From Erythrophleum ivorense (lineage: Eukaryota > Streptophyta > Magnoliopsida > Fabales > Fabaceae), in NCBI GenBank assembly GCA_026724425.1, contig JAIUCV010000009.1, positions 24,569,846 to 24,633,845 on the forward strand: DNA of 64,000 nucleotides, read 5' to 3'. Positions 11,226 to 24,000 of the stretch are shown in pieces. The notes under the pieces are model-generated. The model did not search any database and was not told where the DNA came from. It worked only from the letters and a program-made list of their open reading frames with translations. The position numbers and the translations under genes were made by a program. Position 1 is the stretch's first letter; every line of letters begins with the position of its first letter.

Positions 11226-11236
11226 ATATATATATA
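11226..11236 (-). promoter_or_regulatory. Possible TATA box for Transposase_24 copy A
   Basis: A TATATATATA run about 185 bases upstream of the chosen start codon on the - strand. Position is plausible for a TATA box, but the area is generally AT-rich. Confidence 0.25.
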
Positions 11237-11617
11237 GGACACATATGTTGATATATATGTCCATGTGAGTGCCTACGTATATATGCATTATTGTTGATGA
11301 AGCCATGTGATAAGATAAGACATGTGAGTCTAGGTTGGATAAGTACAAGAAATAAAAAGACAGACTATATATATTTTTACAGATTTAGGTGTAAGAAAAG
11401 ATTCTCACCTATGAACAAAAAAAGTAAAGTTACATCAAATATTTTATCAAATAAAATAAAATATAAGAGACATATTTTATGTTGCTGACATTATAATACA
11501 AATTTATAAATTTAAATAAAACAAGTTTACACTATTACACAACAACATAATTAAAACTAATAACATTAATTTCTCTTAACTTAAAACTAATAACATTAAT
11601 TCCTCTTAACTTTTGCA
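11237..11617. other. Spacer between the two Transposase_24 copies
   Basis: About 380 bases, AT-rich. A 29-bp segment around AACTTAAAACTAATAACATT occurs twice in a row near 11548-11608. No gene seen. Confidence 0.4.
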
Positions 11618-12884
11618 TCAATTCTTTTTTGTGGAATTGTTCGAAGAAGATGGTCGATTATTCGAATGATATTCATAAAGTTCACGTTGCATCTCAAATA
11701 TTGATTTATCATTTGTATCCATTTGCATCCGAAGATCTTTTAACTTCTTATCAATATCAGGATGAAGATTGCCTCCTGGATATATAGCCTCCATTGCACT
11801 TGGATATGACAAAAGATTATTTTTTTTACCATAATTATAGCCATATATTGGATCATCTACAACTTCATGTGCAACACTTCCTAGGCCATATATTGAACCT
11901 CCACTTTTTTTTCCTCCGGCTGCTAGTGTCCACAGAGCAACTTCATTTGGCAGTGTAAAAATTTGTGGATCATTCGCAGTAGTTGCTACATTAGTTTTAA
12001 GCCTAGCATATTCATCTTGAGATAAAATAAGTCATGGAGAATGTTATGTAGTTATAATTTAATAATATTGAAAGCAAGTGAAAAAATTAACAAGATACTT
12101 ACAAAAATTTTTTTAGATTTTTTATCAACCCATTCACCGGATAATGGTTTTTTATGAGTCCGGACGTGAAGCTCTATTGGAGTTATTGGCCTACCGAATT
12201 CCTCAGCTAAAGTAGCAATATGATCTGTGAATGGAATATTTCCACCTGTATGGAGCGATGGTCCATAGACAGAGTTTGAAGCTCTATTTTTCTTCGCCCG
12301 TTCACTTCTCTCTTTAAATTCCACTTTGTTCCAACTAACGCATAAATCATTCCATATATTTTCATTAATCCAGGTAGGCTGTTTTCCTTTATCTCGAACA
12401 TAACAAATTAAATCTTTTAACTGATTTCTTGCTCGATTCTTAAAATTTTTATGAATTTAGAGATGATCCTCCCGTGTCCACACATAGTATTTCTATTTAT
12501 TATGACAAAAAATTAGTATAACTAGATATATTTTAACAAGATACATATAATAAACTTTCTGGCAGGTCAAAAGTTACCTGAAATTCTGCAAACCATAACT
12601 GACGAACAGATTCAGGAACCTCCTTCCATGAGTTATAAGCTCCCACATAATTATGTTTTATAATAGATGATATATACTCAACTGTATCATTTCCATCGGG
12701 ACCAAACCTGACAAGAAAGAATAAACCCACATATTGGTAAAGAAAATAAAGAAAACTAATTGTCAGAATGTTTTGAGGTTAATCTGTACCCTGTTTCACC
12801 AATTGGATAAATAAGTTCTTTTCCTATATTAACTCCAGCGCGAATTTGAGAATACAAAACATCTCCATAAGATCTTCTATCCAT
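11618..12884 (-). pseudogene. Transposase_24 protein, copy B, broken
   Basis: Paralogue of copy A in tandem on the same strand. Exons read as 12884-12790, 12707-12578, 12492-12103 and about 12015-11618. Exon 2 is exactly 130 bases in both copies and carries the same phase (GF-P, then LWFAEFQ against LWFHEFE). Exon 3 of copy B corresponds to exons 3 and 4 of copy A without the intron, and holds KKNRASNSVYGPSLHTGG and GEWVDKKSKKIF. The last exon has the SGGSIYGLG motif and a coiled-coil-like tail. Lesions are an in-frame TAA at 12459-12457 and a last acceptor (CAAG/ATGAATATG) that joins one base out of frame. The N-terminus (MDRRSYGDVLYSQIRAG) differs from copy A. The duplication looks old, since the two proteins are only moderately alike. 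Confidence 0.75.
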
Positions 12885-13930
12885 CTACAGCATAAATAAT
12901 AATCGATGAACATTATAAAAAACAATAGATGTATATAAAAAACCATTTCAACCGACATTATTCATCATGAACACTAATACAGACAGATTACCTTTTATAT
13001 TTGTGATAATAATAGCAGCCTCAAATAAGTAGAATTATGGGTAGAATAGATTAGATAATTCTGTCCTCAACTTCACGGGAATTACCACAGCTCAAATCTT
13101 TTAAAACCTTTTCAGAGCACCATCCCTTCACTGCAACTAATATATGACCAGGTACTCCTCTCCTGCATGGCTATATATCGTGTTTGTGAGACACGTAGAA
13201 AGCATGCTACACGTTGCATGCTAAGTCACAAATGAGGACGAAAATGTGTCATTTGAGTCACATGCTTTTTCTTTACTTTTTTGTTCTTCTTGCAGTGTCC
13301 TCCGTCCACTTTTTCGTCTTCTCTTTCTCTTTGCAGGATGGTGTTTTCCTCGTGAAGTTCTTCTTGGCGTGGCATGGTTTCTATACTTGTCTTGGCATGG
13401 CATGAAGTTTCACGGGAAGCTTCCCTTTTTGTCTTGGCATGATGCTTCCCCTTGTTGTCTTTTTGTCTTGGCATGAGGAAGCTTTATACGAAAGGAGTTC
13501 TTTTCGCATATGATTTCCTGATTTTGTACATCAGGAAAAATATTATATATATAATTATAAAGAATCTAGTATGTCAATTAATAATATATCTAATTTATTT
13601 TACATTATTCAAATCCCTCTGCCGTTAATTATATATTATTTAAATTAATGTCAAATCAAATATTTAAATTAATTAAAATCTAATTCTTAAATATTTATCT
13701 TGAATTAATTATAACTTCATTTTTATATTATTTTTAAGTGCGTATCAATTATACTTATAATTATTGTTAAATTAATTTAATACTGAATCAACGAAATTGA
13801 CACAAATTTGAAATGGAAAGAATCCATTCTCGCCGTAAACTTCAGTATTTATTCAATTTAGACGGCGCAGGTAACAAGGGCAAAATTGTCATGAAAAATT
13901 TAACCACTTTCTCTCCTCCATGTTTTCTCT
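12885..13930. other. 3' non-coding part of the Harbinger element
   Basis: No gene. It would contain the promoter of copy B. Between 13365 and 13480 the phrase TTGTCTTGGCATG and variants occur four times. Open frames on both strands over 13221-13476 follow from this repeat. The remainder (13500-13800) is very AT-rich. Confidence 0.45.
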
Positions 13931-13932
13931 CG

Positions 13933-13946
13933 CCCCATCCAAACAC
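13933..13946 (-). repeat. Internal second copy of the right terminal repeat
   Basis: CCCCATCCAAACAC, 98 bp inside the right end and in the same orientation as the right terminus. It mirrors the duplicated terminus on the left side. Confidence 0.6.
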
Positions 13947-14026
13947 AGAAAGGGACAAATATTTTCTCCCCCTTTTCTCTCCCCCCGTTTTCTCCCCACT
14001 TTTCTCTCCCCCCCACTTTTCTCTTC

Positions 14027-14044
14027 CCCCATCCAAACAAAGCG
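14027..14044 (-). repeat. Right terminal inverted repeat
   Basis: CCCCATCCAAACAAAGCG; the reverse complement matches the left terminus at 15 of 18 positions. It lies within a C/T-rich tract (13960-14030) typical of the subterminal region of this element. Confidence 0.8.
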
Positions 14045-14047
14045 TAA
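14045..14047. repeat. Target-site duplication TAA, right
   Basis: TAA directly after the right terminal inverted repeat. Its last A is also the first base of the AAAGA that flanks the neighbouring LTR-A insertion. Confidence 0.7.
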
Positions 14048-14051
14048 AAGA

Positions 14052-17000
14052 TGTAATATCCAATTCTTTGAAAATGAGAGAAAACATGAGAAACGTAACG
14101 ATTTCTCTGGAAACACACAAAACTCACTAGATACAAAAGAAAGTCCCTCAAATAGAGTGATTTGAGGTCCAATAAAATTAAAATAATATTCTAGACCTCA
14201 AATAATGATGAGTCAAGGGCAGAGGTGCCCTGAAACTGAAGCTAGAATAGCCAGACAGATTTTAACGTAAATGCAACGAAATGTAATGGTATTTTCATAA
14301 TTTCAGGCAATTTTTAGAATACTCATAGGAGGGCTTTTTAAATGGAAAATTTGAGTTCTTTAGGGTTATAAGAGGCCCTAAAAACCATGGAAAGCCCTGG
14401 GATAGTTAAAGCTCCTCTGATGTATGCTTTCCAATGATGGTGAGCCTAAACTTTGACAGATTCATTCGGGAAGGTTTTATCTCCAATTTGAGTGATTCCA
14501 AAGGCATTTTATTAAATTGGGAATCTAAATTTTATAATGGAAAAGACAGCTCTAAAAAAGGAGCTAAAATGAAGCTAAAACAAAAATGCCAAGATGAAAG
14601 GGAAAAATCAAAAATTTTGAGAAAAAAAATAAGCTTCTTGAAGACTCTATATCTTCACGCCATTTCTCCTCCTCATCCATAATTTGTTTCTACCCTAAAA
14701 ATAGAGAAGGAAGCCAGTTCTCTTAGGCACACCAAGGAGGAGAGAAAGGGAAGAGAAAAAGCAAGGAAAAGGTAGGAAAATTCATGAAAATTTAAGCTTT
14801 CTCTTTAGCAACTTGTTTCTCCTTCTTCTTTTCTTTATATTTATGGATTTAATGATGATTTTGGTTCTATATTAAAGGCAGAATAGAGGTGAAAATTTTG
14901 AAATTCAAGGGAGGAGGCCAACCAAGTGAAGAACAAGTCAAGAAAAGCAAGAATCTAAGGTATTTTTGCTACTTCCTAAGCTTAAGCCTCCTTGTTCTTC
15001 TTTTTTCCATTTCGCCTTATGTAAGACCAGACCTAAGGGGTTGGAATTCTAGCTAAACCAAGAATGAATCTTAGGAAAATGAGGGAGGAGAACAAGAATA
15101 TGCAAAAGAAATAATCAAATAGCCATTAGATTTCAAGATAATAAAGTTAGGGTTTCAAGTGCTCCACCAAAAATATGACTTGATACAATAATTTCTAGGG
15201 ATAAATGAGTGTTTGGATAAGCTCCTAAGATCCCTAAAAGGCTCCTCATATGCATCTTCCATCAAGAAAATAAAGCAAACTCACTTGGTGTCCATATGAA
15301 GCATAGCCACGACCTAAAGAGGTTGGAACACCTAGGGGTAGTTTTAATTTGTTCCAAGCCTATTTTTTAGTCATATATGATGAGGATGAGAGGAAGCCTT
15401 AGAAACATTTTAGAAGCCATGGATAGTGAGATGGTATCATAGGTTCCATATTATGGCTTAAAGCAGCAACACCTAGCTAAGCTCCTTGATTTGATTATGT
15501 GATGACTCTAAGAGACTTGAAAGGAGTCAAGAATCATAAATGGATGAAGAGAATGGAGCAAAGATTATGTTTCCATAGGGTTACTTCATTAGGTGTATTA
15601 TGGAACCATAAAAGAGTCATATGAACTACCTAGTTTTTCTAATGAATGTGTAGCTTTAGAAATTGATTCAAGAGTATAATTGGCTTCCATATGGTGTGTC
15701 TAGGCTAATAGAAACAAGCCCCACCTTATTGTGTGTGTGTGGCCAAGGAAGAGAAATCCAATTCAAGGAGGAAATCTTGCAATTGTAACAAAAGTAGTCT
15801 CTCTCCTTTCTCTCATGCATGGATGAATGTTTGTCTTGTGTTTGAATGTGTGTGTGTATGTGTTAAGCCATGAAAATGTGTTCTAGCATGATTTTATATG
15901 CCATGGTATCATGATGTTGTTTTATGCATTCAAATGATGTCTTGTGCACTTGCTTGGATTTGCTTGAGTGTGGCGAAGCCAAGAACTCTCTAGTCATGGC
16001 GAGGAAGAGCCAAGAACCTTCAAGAAAGGTTAAAACAAAGTTTAGAGTCTCCCAAGAGTAAGGCTTAGTTCAAGGACTTTAAGAAAAAGGGTGAGGCAAG
16101 TCCAAAATCCTTAAAGAGAATGGGTGAGGCTAATCCACTTACTTGGCAAGCCTATGTATGCTTTGTATGACTTCTTGAATGCCAAGAATGCTTCTTGAAT
16201 GGCTATATGCTTCATGATGTTCATGCATGCATTTTTAAACATCGATTTGTATTCTTTATGTGTGATTGAAAGGGAGAAGAGCTATTGGGATTCCTAGAAT
16301 CTCATCCCTTCCTCCCCACATGTCTAACATGTCTAGGTGGGCCAAATGAGCAAAGGAATGGAAGCCATCAAGTCTAAAGGAAGAAAAGTGACAACAAAGT
16401 GTGGAAAATTGCTATTATGTAGCCATATGAGTGGCATGTGATGTAATCCACTAATGTATTTGCTGTATGACCTTATGAACATATGTAAACGTATGATATA
16501 TAAATGAGATTTAATGCCATATGTATGATGTAGTGCATTTTGGGCATTGGATGGCAAGACTTGACATGTATACTTTTGTGTATAACTTGGAGTAAATGAT
16601 TGAATTTGAGAAATCTTGGTTTGTACACCTTTATGACAAGTTTGGTAGACCATTTTGGTGCTTTCCCACGTGCTCAAGTGGCTATGGTTGTCTTAGAAGC
16701 AATTTTGGACCATTTAAGACTCTTACATGACACAAAATGAGCCATTTTGCAACCTAACGTCAAGATCTGACCAAATGAATGAATTTGCTGATGAAATTTG
16801 GCATGAAAATAGCTCTCATCTAGATCTTTTTGGGAAGATAAATATCAGATTATTTAGAGCTCTATGGAAATAATTATGATTTTTCAAATTTGGCATTTTT
16901 TTGTTGTTCTGATGCAAACACTATTCATATGGTCAATTTCTTGTATTGTGTCATTTAAGAGCCAAATGGTGTCCAATGCTCATGAAAGTTTACAGGCATA

Positions 17001-17561
17001 AACTAGACATAATGATATTTCCATGGCTACTAAGATCACCCCAATTGGACATCTAAGCAGGGAGATATAAAATTTTGAAATTAGAGGACAGTACTAGTAG
17101 CCACAGGCGACCTTTGTTACTATTTCATTGATTTCAGGTGGTTAACATCCTTGTTTTAGTTTGTAACTATTTTTAACATAAAGTAGATATCGGTAGATTT
17201 CTAGAATGGTATAGTTTTCTTGATTTCAATGTTTTTAGAATTAGTTATGATTTTGCAAATTTCATGATAGAAACCTAGAATTTCAATCTGAGGCTGCACA
17301 CCTTGTTTTTATGGATCCACTTCCTTTGCTCGAGTTCTAGGCCACTTCTTGAGCTTGTTATAAGTTGTATTTGTGTATTTAAATATGAGAATAAGATGGA
17401 TGAGTCCATATAGCCCACAGGACACGAAATGAAAAAAAATTATGCATGATGTAATGTAAATTAATTGATTATTTCAATGGCCTTTCTTTGAGAATGTTAT
17501 GTAATTCATGGGAATGAGCCTACAAGTGGTATGAGATGATCTTAGTAAATATAGTGTTACA
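14052..17561 (-). repeat. LTR-A copy 2, solo-LTR-like, inverted
   Basis: Reads TGTAATATCC... to GTGTTACA on the + strand, the reverse complement of the family ends as defined here (TGTAACAC ... GGATATTACA). It is 3,510 bp and flanked by AAAGA (14047-14051) and AAGGA (17562-17566), 4 of 5 matching, as expected for an LTR insertion. It holds all blocks of the family in reverse order, for example GAATCTCATCCCTTCC near 16300 and GTGCTCAAGTGG near 16670. No coding frame above noise. No internal domain follows, so a solo LTR is the simplest reading. Confidence 0.65.
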
Positions 17562-20335
17562 AAGGACAAGAAATTTTGAAGTTGTTCTATGTGAATAGTG
17601 ACAAGACCTAATTAAAATTTCTATCAAATTTCAAAAATTTGTAAAATATTCTATACAACTTCAAAAATTATGGTTCTTGGCTTGAAAAAAAGCTCTATGA
17701 GGGGTCTAAATGCAAGCCAAATCTTAGGCTCTAGGTCATCTAGGCCACTTTTGACATATGAGTTGTTTATGAAAAATTTAAGACATTTTAGGTACCAATT
17801 TGGACCATTTGGTATCCAATTGGTTTTCTTCCACTTTGAGTACATTTCTTCCACCTTAAATGGTTTTCTAGCCATTCCATATCATTCCAAAATAGGTGGA
17901 TCAAAATTTGACCCTTGAATACCCAAGAATACATACATATATCATGTATTCCTATAGATCAAACTCTACCATAATACATATGCATTGCCATAAATAGTCA
18001 TACATTAGCATTCTTATGCTTTTACACATGGTTCCATCATTAAACAAGAAGTAGCACCATCATATACATCATAAGTGTGTCATGGTACATGTAAAGCATC
18101 ATATACATATATATACAACAATTTGATACAAAATGGGATTCTAATACATTATCTTCTAGTATTTATGACTTCTCATAATCTTAGGCTTGACTTGATGAAC
18201 CTGAAATGGATAGTGGGAGCACAAGAGGTGAGATTCAAGAGAATTTCAGTAGCATAACTCATCCAAATCAATGCAAGTAAGAATGCCATGAGTGAATGTA
18301 ATGTATGTGGTGTAAAAATGCTATACACAAGCATCATGTAATTCATATACATTATATAATGAGAAAACTCATTCATTTCTAGCCATAATAACATCATAAA
18401 ACTAGCTAGGCTCTACCAATTTCAACCCTGGGCCAAGGAAGAGCTACTACACCCAATTCCATGCCATGGGGAGTTAGAAGCCATCACATAAACCTTTCAT
18501 AAATATAAGGTGCTCATAAAGCTCATATGAAAACATAATGGGTCATACTTCATGAAAGTATCAAGTAACAACACACACAAGCATATCAACTCATTCAAGT
18601 ACTCAATTGTATGCAAGAAGTGGAGAGAAAGCTACCTTGAAGCTTGTAAGAATTTATTTAGTCATTAACCTACTTGAATATAGCTTTTCTCTTTACTTTC
18701 CTTCTCTTGGCACTTACACTTAGGAGTGTTTGAGCAAGATGGACCTACACATAGCAATTTTAAGACAAGTTAATCCCATAGGACTCATTGTAGGCTTCAT
18801 TATCTTTCTTGAATCTTATTAGAACTCAATATGCTACATAAGGCTAGTTTTAGGTCCATAATAAAGTTGCCCTTAGTTCTTGCTTTCTAAACCCCAAACT
18901 CTTGCTTTCTATATATCTTATAACTCTTAAGAAACTTATATGAATCATTACATGCTTGGGTAAAAGGGTTTAGAATCAACTTGCTTCATTAATCTCATTT
19001 AGGCCTTTAAAATTTTAACTTTCATTTTAAGCCTCCTAAATTAAATCCAATGCTTCTATAATTATTTATTCATCATGTCTAGGTCTCTAAATTCATTAGG
19101 ATTCAAAGAAACACTCCCTAAGTGCCTCTTCCATAGCTTGCTCGACACATCATAACAAGAGAAGCAAACATGGATTTTTGTTAATGCTTGCTAGGAATTT
19201 GATACAAACCCAAAATCCTTGGCTTCTCTACATCTTAGACATGAATTCATATGGCTCCAAATACTTTCCAATGATTCCATAATTTCTAGGGTGCAACTAA
19301 AACCCTAATTTCAATATATTGAATTTTAAAACTATTAATTGATTCCAATTACATAATCTAATTCCTCATGTCTCAAAACCCTTAATTCCATCAAGTTTTA
19401 GCTAGATTCATTTTCCATCTTTAGTTTCTCTCTCTAGGCCTAATATGGAAGCCATTGGAATTCAAAGAAAAATAAGTCTTTCTATTACATAACATACCTC
19501 ATTTGAAAGCTTGCCAAATAAGGATTCTCTTACTATATTTAATTGCTTGAAATTGCCACTCCTTCTCAAAAGGTCAGCCACCAAAATGATCCTCTCAAGG
19601 AACCAAAGCCATCAATGGAAAGAGCTCAAAGAGTTGAAGAAATTTCTTAACTAGCTTGTAGCAAAATTGTGCATAGTTTCTTACCTATGTGGCTTCCTTT
19701 TTCTTCTTTCTCTTCCCTCCATTTAACACCATTTCTATGCTGGTTCAAAAGCTTAAAGTTGGTTCTAAGAAGATGAGGTGGCATGCCATTATATGGAAGG
19801 AAGATGGATATGTTAGAACTTTTTCAAAATTCCATCCATGTCCCTAAACTTTGACTACTTTGTTTAGACTTATTTTAGATCTTTTTTTAGAACCGTCTTT
19901 TCCATATGAAAAATTAGATTTCTAATTCATAAAATGCCTTTGGTTTCACCCAAATTGGATTTAAAACCTTACTGAACCATTTGGTTAAAGTTTCAGACAA
20001 CTAATGCCTAAAACTGTACACCGGAGGGGTTTTGGCCATTATAGGGGTTACTGTGGTTTTTAAAGCCTCTGAGAACCTTGACAAATGCAATTTTACCATT
20101 TAAAACTTCCTCCTTAAAGTTTCTAAAAAGTTACTAAAATTACAATTTTGCCACTACATTTTCAGCTTCTTTGTTTAGCCACATTCGCTCTAATTTTAAG
20201 TCATCATTAGCTTTGTGTTCTCATTTCTAAATTTCTAGATTATTATTCTAATCTTGTTTAGCCTCTAATTAGTTCATTCTAGGGTCCCCTTTTGTAATCT
20301 CGTTGGTTTTGGTCCAGTTTTAGAGAGACTCAAGT
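17562..20335 (+). repeat. A2 repeat, right part
   Basis: Continuation of 3265-4077 after the Harbinger and LTR-A insertions. The late part (19880-20330) matches the other A2 copy at 54850-55260 in order: a TTTTTTAGAACCGTCTTTTCC-like block, a 'gtacaccggaggggttt' block, and a CTCTGAGAACC block. No gene seen; small frames at 17651-18397 lie on both strands of the same repeat and show no family features. Confidence 0.5.
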
Positions 20336-21938
20336 CCATAAAGTAGCTCTATCGCCCTTTCTTGCATGCATTTGAATACTTGAGTTAGTTGAAATGCTTG
20401 TATGTGTAGTTATTTGATGTATTCATGAGCTATGCTTTGATATGTTTTCCATTATAAATTTTATGCATATGAACTGACTATGTTATGACTCCTAGCTCCT
20501 CATGACTTGGAATTGAGTGCAGTAGCTCTTCCTTGGTCTAGATTGAGTTTAGTTGAGCCTAGCTAGTTTGTTTTGATGCCATGGCTTGATGTGAAATAAG
20601 TTTTTATGCTAAAATCTACATTTAAGTTATGTGATGCATATGAATGGCAATCTTCCACTAGATGCATTGCATTTCCTCATGGTATTTGTGTATGCTTTGA
20701 TTTGGATGAGATTGACTACATAGGTTCTTCCTGGAATCTCACCCATGTATTCCTAATAACTATTTTAGGCTCTCTAAGCAACAAAAGGGAGATAAAAAGG
20801 AGCTAACCACTAAGAAAACATGTAATAAGAATTTTGTAATATAAATATATGTAATGATCAATGTACACTTGTATGATGAGAAGCATATGTATGAAATATG
20901 TACCTTCTTATAAATAACAAAGTTTTATAATAGAAACTTATAAATAAGCTTTATCATGTGAATGTCTGTCATATTGTGGTAGGATATGGCCATTTATGTG
21001 TAGTCTTGAATATGCTAAGCTATGTGGTATATATGCACATATGGATGTGAGATGACCATATTTTGATGCAACCTTTATTTTAAGTTTTGGACTATATAGA
21101 ATGGATACTTAGGATGATTGAAATTTGCTTAAGTGGGAGAGTGTAATTTGGAAACCAATTAGACCCCTTTAGAACTAAAATTTAGTCAAAAAAAAATCTT
21201 AAATTACACCTCTACCCTAGAAGCCCAAATGACCTAGTTTGGGGCTAAAATTTGGCATGCAATTAGAATGTATAAAGCTTTCTAACAAGTTAAGAATGGG
21301 AATTTTCAAAACTCTAGAATATTTTATGAATTTTCAAAGTTGACCAAATTATGTGGAATAGTACTATTACTTTTCACTTTTAGCAGTTTCTATTTTTTAT
21401 GATTTTGATAAGCCAAGTGAATTCATTTGCACTTGAAATTTTTACAGCATAAAGTTCACATCCTAAGCTTTATGTAAACACCAAATGTACACAAATTGGA
21501 GTTACATAGCCCAAGTTATGAATTTTTAAAGTTTAATGCATAATATGGCAAAGTAACCAATTTCGCGCTATATAAAGGTTCTTAGGCAACTTAGGTGCAT
21601 TTTATGATCAAATGGGCAACAAGTAAAGAAGAAAAGAAAATCAAAATTTGACCTATATAGCTATGATTGATGTGTAAATGGACCAAAAACCATCACTAAA
21701 AGTATACTAACGGTTGCCAAATTGGTTACTAAAGCTTGTAATTGATATATGTACATGTAAATAAAGCTAGGTATGATACTAATAGTTTATAGTGTGTAAC
21801 TTTTGCACCTAGAACCTAGCCACTTGACTAGTTGCCCTTGGATGGTTGACTAATCATACAAGAACCAACAAGTAGAACTCTTAAAAAAAAAAATGCAAAA
21901 CATCATAGTTTTCAAGATAAGCATACTCCTTAGCTATG
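20336..21938 (-). repeat. Decayed A2/LTR-A-like fragment, inverted
   Basis: Contains GGAATCTCACCCATG near 20733, the inverted form of the GAGATTC block. It also has an 'acatagcccaagttatgaattttt' block near 21505 that is the inverse of the one near 3600. Non-coding and too decayed to set firm ends. Confidence 0.35.
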
Positions 21939-24000
21939 TGTAACACTATAACTTACTACCCCTTATCCTTAGCTATTATGGTTCATAAATGAGTCCACTT
22001 TACTCAAATAGGCATTATGGATCCAAAAATTTATTGGAACACTCATTGCTATTTATATAATTTTGTTTTCTTTCCAATTATTGGTATCCTTTATCATCAA
22101 CTTCCTTGTAATTAGTGACTAAAAACTTTACTTTAAATTCTAGGAAAAATTTGATAGAATTTTTCCTTATAAACTTAACCATCTAGACCATTTAAATGGT
22201 CACAATTCAATTCAAAACTCGTGAACACAGAAAAATACATACATCATAATCATCAATTAAAACTAAACTAAGCATACATGCTTCATTAGATGCAACTTTT
22301 AGTAAACAACTTAAACTTAGTTATTACCTTAATATTGAAACACTAGTTTCACATATACATCATTGATGATTGAAATTCATCTTAATAATATACGACATAA
22401 AACAAAATTTGTATAAGTGGTAAAGAAAATTTTCACTTGCACTTGTCGAACTAGCCAAGATTAGTGATTTTTTACTGGTTTATAGTATAATGCCAACTAG
22501 GTCATCTCCTAAGGAGTTCTTAATCAAATCAATTAGTTGAGTAATCCATAAAGCTAAAGTTAAAATAAATAGGGATTGAATACAAAAACTGTAACAATAA
22601 ACAAAAATAGAAAAATTAATTAATGAAATGTAAGAAATTAAATAAAATGTAACCAATCTAGAATCCTTTCCCTAATGTTTTCCTTTCCTTTCCATCTAAA
22701 AATCTCTTAGGTTTGATTATAATTGTCTGGTTATTAGTCTTTAATGTTCTTACACTATCACTTAGTATTTTAATTGGTCTATATCATTAATCTTAATGTA
22801 ACCACGGTTAAGCTAATAATACGAAACAATTCTATTTTGCACAAAACCAAAAAAACACACACAGAAACCTTAACATGGTTTTGAATGAATTTTGTTCATT
22901 TAATGAATTATTAAATTAAACTGGGTTCTCAGATAACACCAACAATTAAGTAATCATGCAAACAAAGTCATCAAACCAAAATAATACAGATTACTTGAAA
23001 ACATAGCAAAATAAAAACGAAATTCATCTGAAATTAAAACCAAACTAGTATTTAGTACAACTATGGACATAGGTTCAACATCAGGTTCAATTTTTAGGAT
23101 TGATTACAGAAGGAAAATAAGAAAGACATTATAAAATATTGATCCATAAGCATATGTCTATACAATCGTGTATAAACACTTTGGAATGATGCTACAGAAG
23201 AATAATCATCTAACTAACATGACATAAGGAGAATCTAAAGGCTTAAATGGGCTAGGTACATCCAAAGGTGAAGAATTTTTCATTATAGAAGAAATGCAAT
23301 ATTAATTCTGAAGTAACATAAGCTCACATATGTGTCTAGAATTTTCATTTTAAAAGAAATACAATATTAATTCTAAAGTTACATAAGCCTGCATCTTTAT
23401 CTCAATTCAAAATGTCCACCCCAGTTACTGGTTCATCTAATCTATAAAACAAAAATACAAATTGGGCCTCTGATAGAAAATTTGTAATAATGACAATTTA
23501 AACCCAAATATAATAATAGTGTAATTAAAACTCATTAATCCAAATTTAGCCCAATTAATATAAAATAATCCTAAGGTCATCAAATTAGCCACAATGAATT
23601 ATTATTAAGACTAAATATGAGGGATATAAATATAATAATGTCTAATTAACAATAAGCACAATTTAGCTACTTTTGGACATGACAAAGGACTAGCTCATTC
23701 TTTCCTTTTTTAGGTACTTGCACTTTTACCTAGCATTGGTTAGTGGGGAAATAAAAAAATGGATGAGATTCGGGAGAATCTTAGTAACTTTACTCAAGCT
23801 ACTAAGTACATGAATATAAAATTAAGAAAAATTACAAGCATGAAAGATCACATAGATAAACAAGAAAATTGGTAAACATATAATAATTTCTCATCATGGC
23901 CATAACATCTAGCTTAGCTTAGACTTTTCCTATGTGATTATAGGTAAACTACTATGTTTAATCTCATGCCATAACAATTAGCTTTTTAACTGAACTAGAA
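21939..24000 (+). repeat. Decayed LTR-like fragment starting TGTAACACTATAAC
   Basis: Starts with a family-like TGTAACAC end at 21939 and has a GGATGAGATTCGGGAGAATC block near 23762 in sense orientation. I could not find its right end or a target duplication. Two imperfect direct copies of a 'cattttaaaagaaatacaatattaattctaaagt' segment occur near 23275 and 23340. No gene is seen. Confidence 0.3.

Larger units (their letters stand above)
4078..14044 (+). mobile_element. PIF/Harbinger-type DNA transposon, composite, 9.97 kb
   Basis: A class II transposon bounded by 18-bp imperfect terminal inverted repeats (4078-4095 and 14027-14044, 15 of 18 matching) that share the TGTTTGG core common in PIF/Harbinger and Tourist elements. 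It is flanked by TAA at 4075-4077 and 14045-14047, the 3-bp duplication expected for this superfamily. Inside are a Harbinger DDE transposase gene and a Myb/SANT-like gene on the + strand, an approximately 700-bp inverted repeat, and two Transposase_24 genes on the - strand. The first two genes are the standard PIF/Harbinger pair. The Transposase_24 pair is unexpected and may be captured or a nested element whose ends I could not find. Both resident Harbinger genes carry disabling changes, so this copy is probably not autonomous. Confidence 0.85.

Noticed and set aside
10782..11348. Longer minus-strand frame upstream of Transposase_24 copy A
   Set aside because: The extra N-terminal part is AT-derived hydrophobic sequence; the charged N-terminus starting MFSRKG at 11042 fits better, and the frame's 3' part is intron.
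8042..13930. CACTA terminal repeats around the Transposase_24 pair
   Set aside because: I found no CACTA...TAGTG pair in plausible positions; the CACTA-like word near 12974 has no partner.
13842..14172. Overlapping frames on both strands at the right end of the Harbinger element
   Set aside because: They arise from the C/T-rich subterminal tract and terminal repeats.
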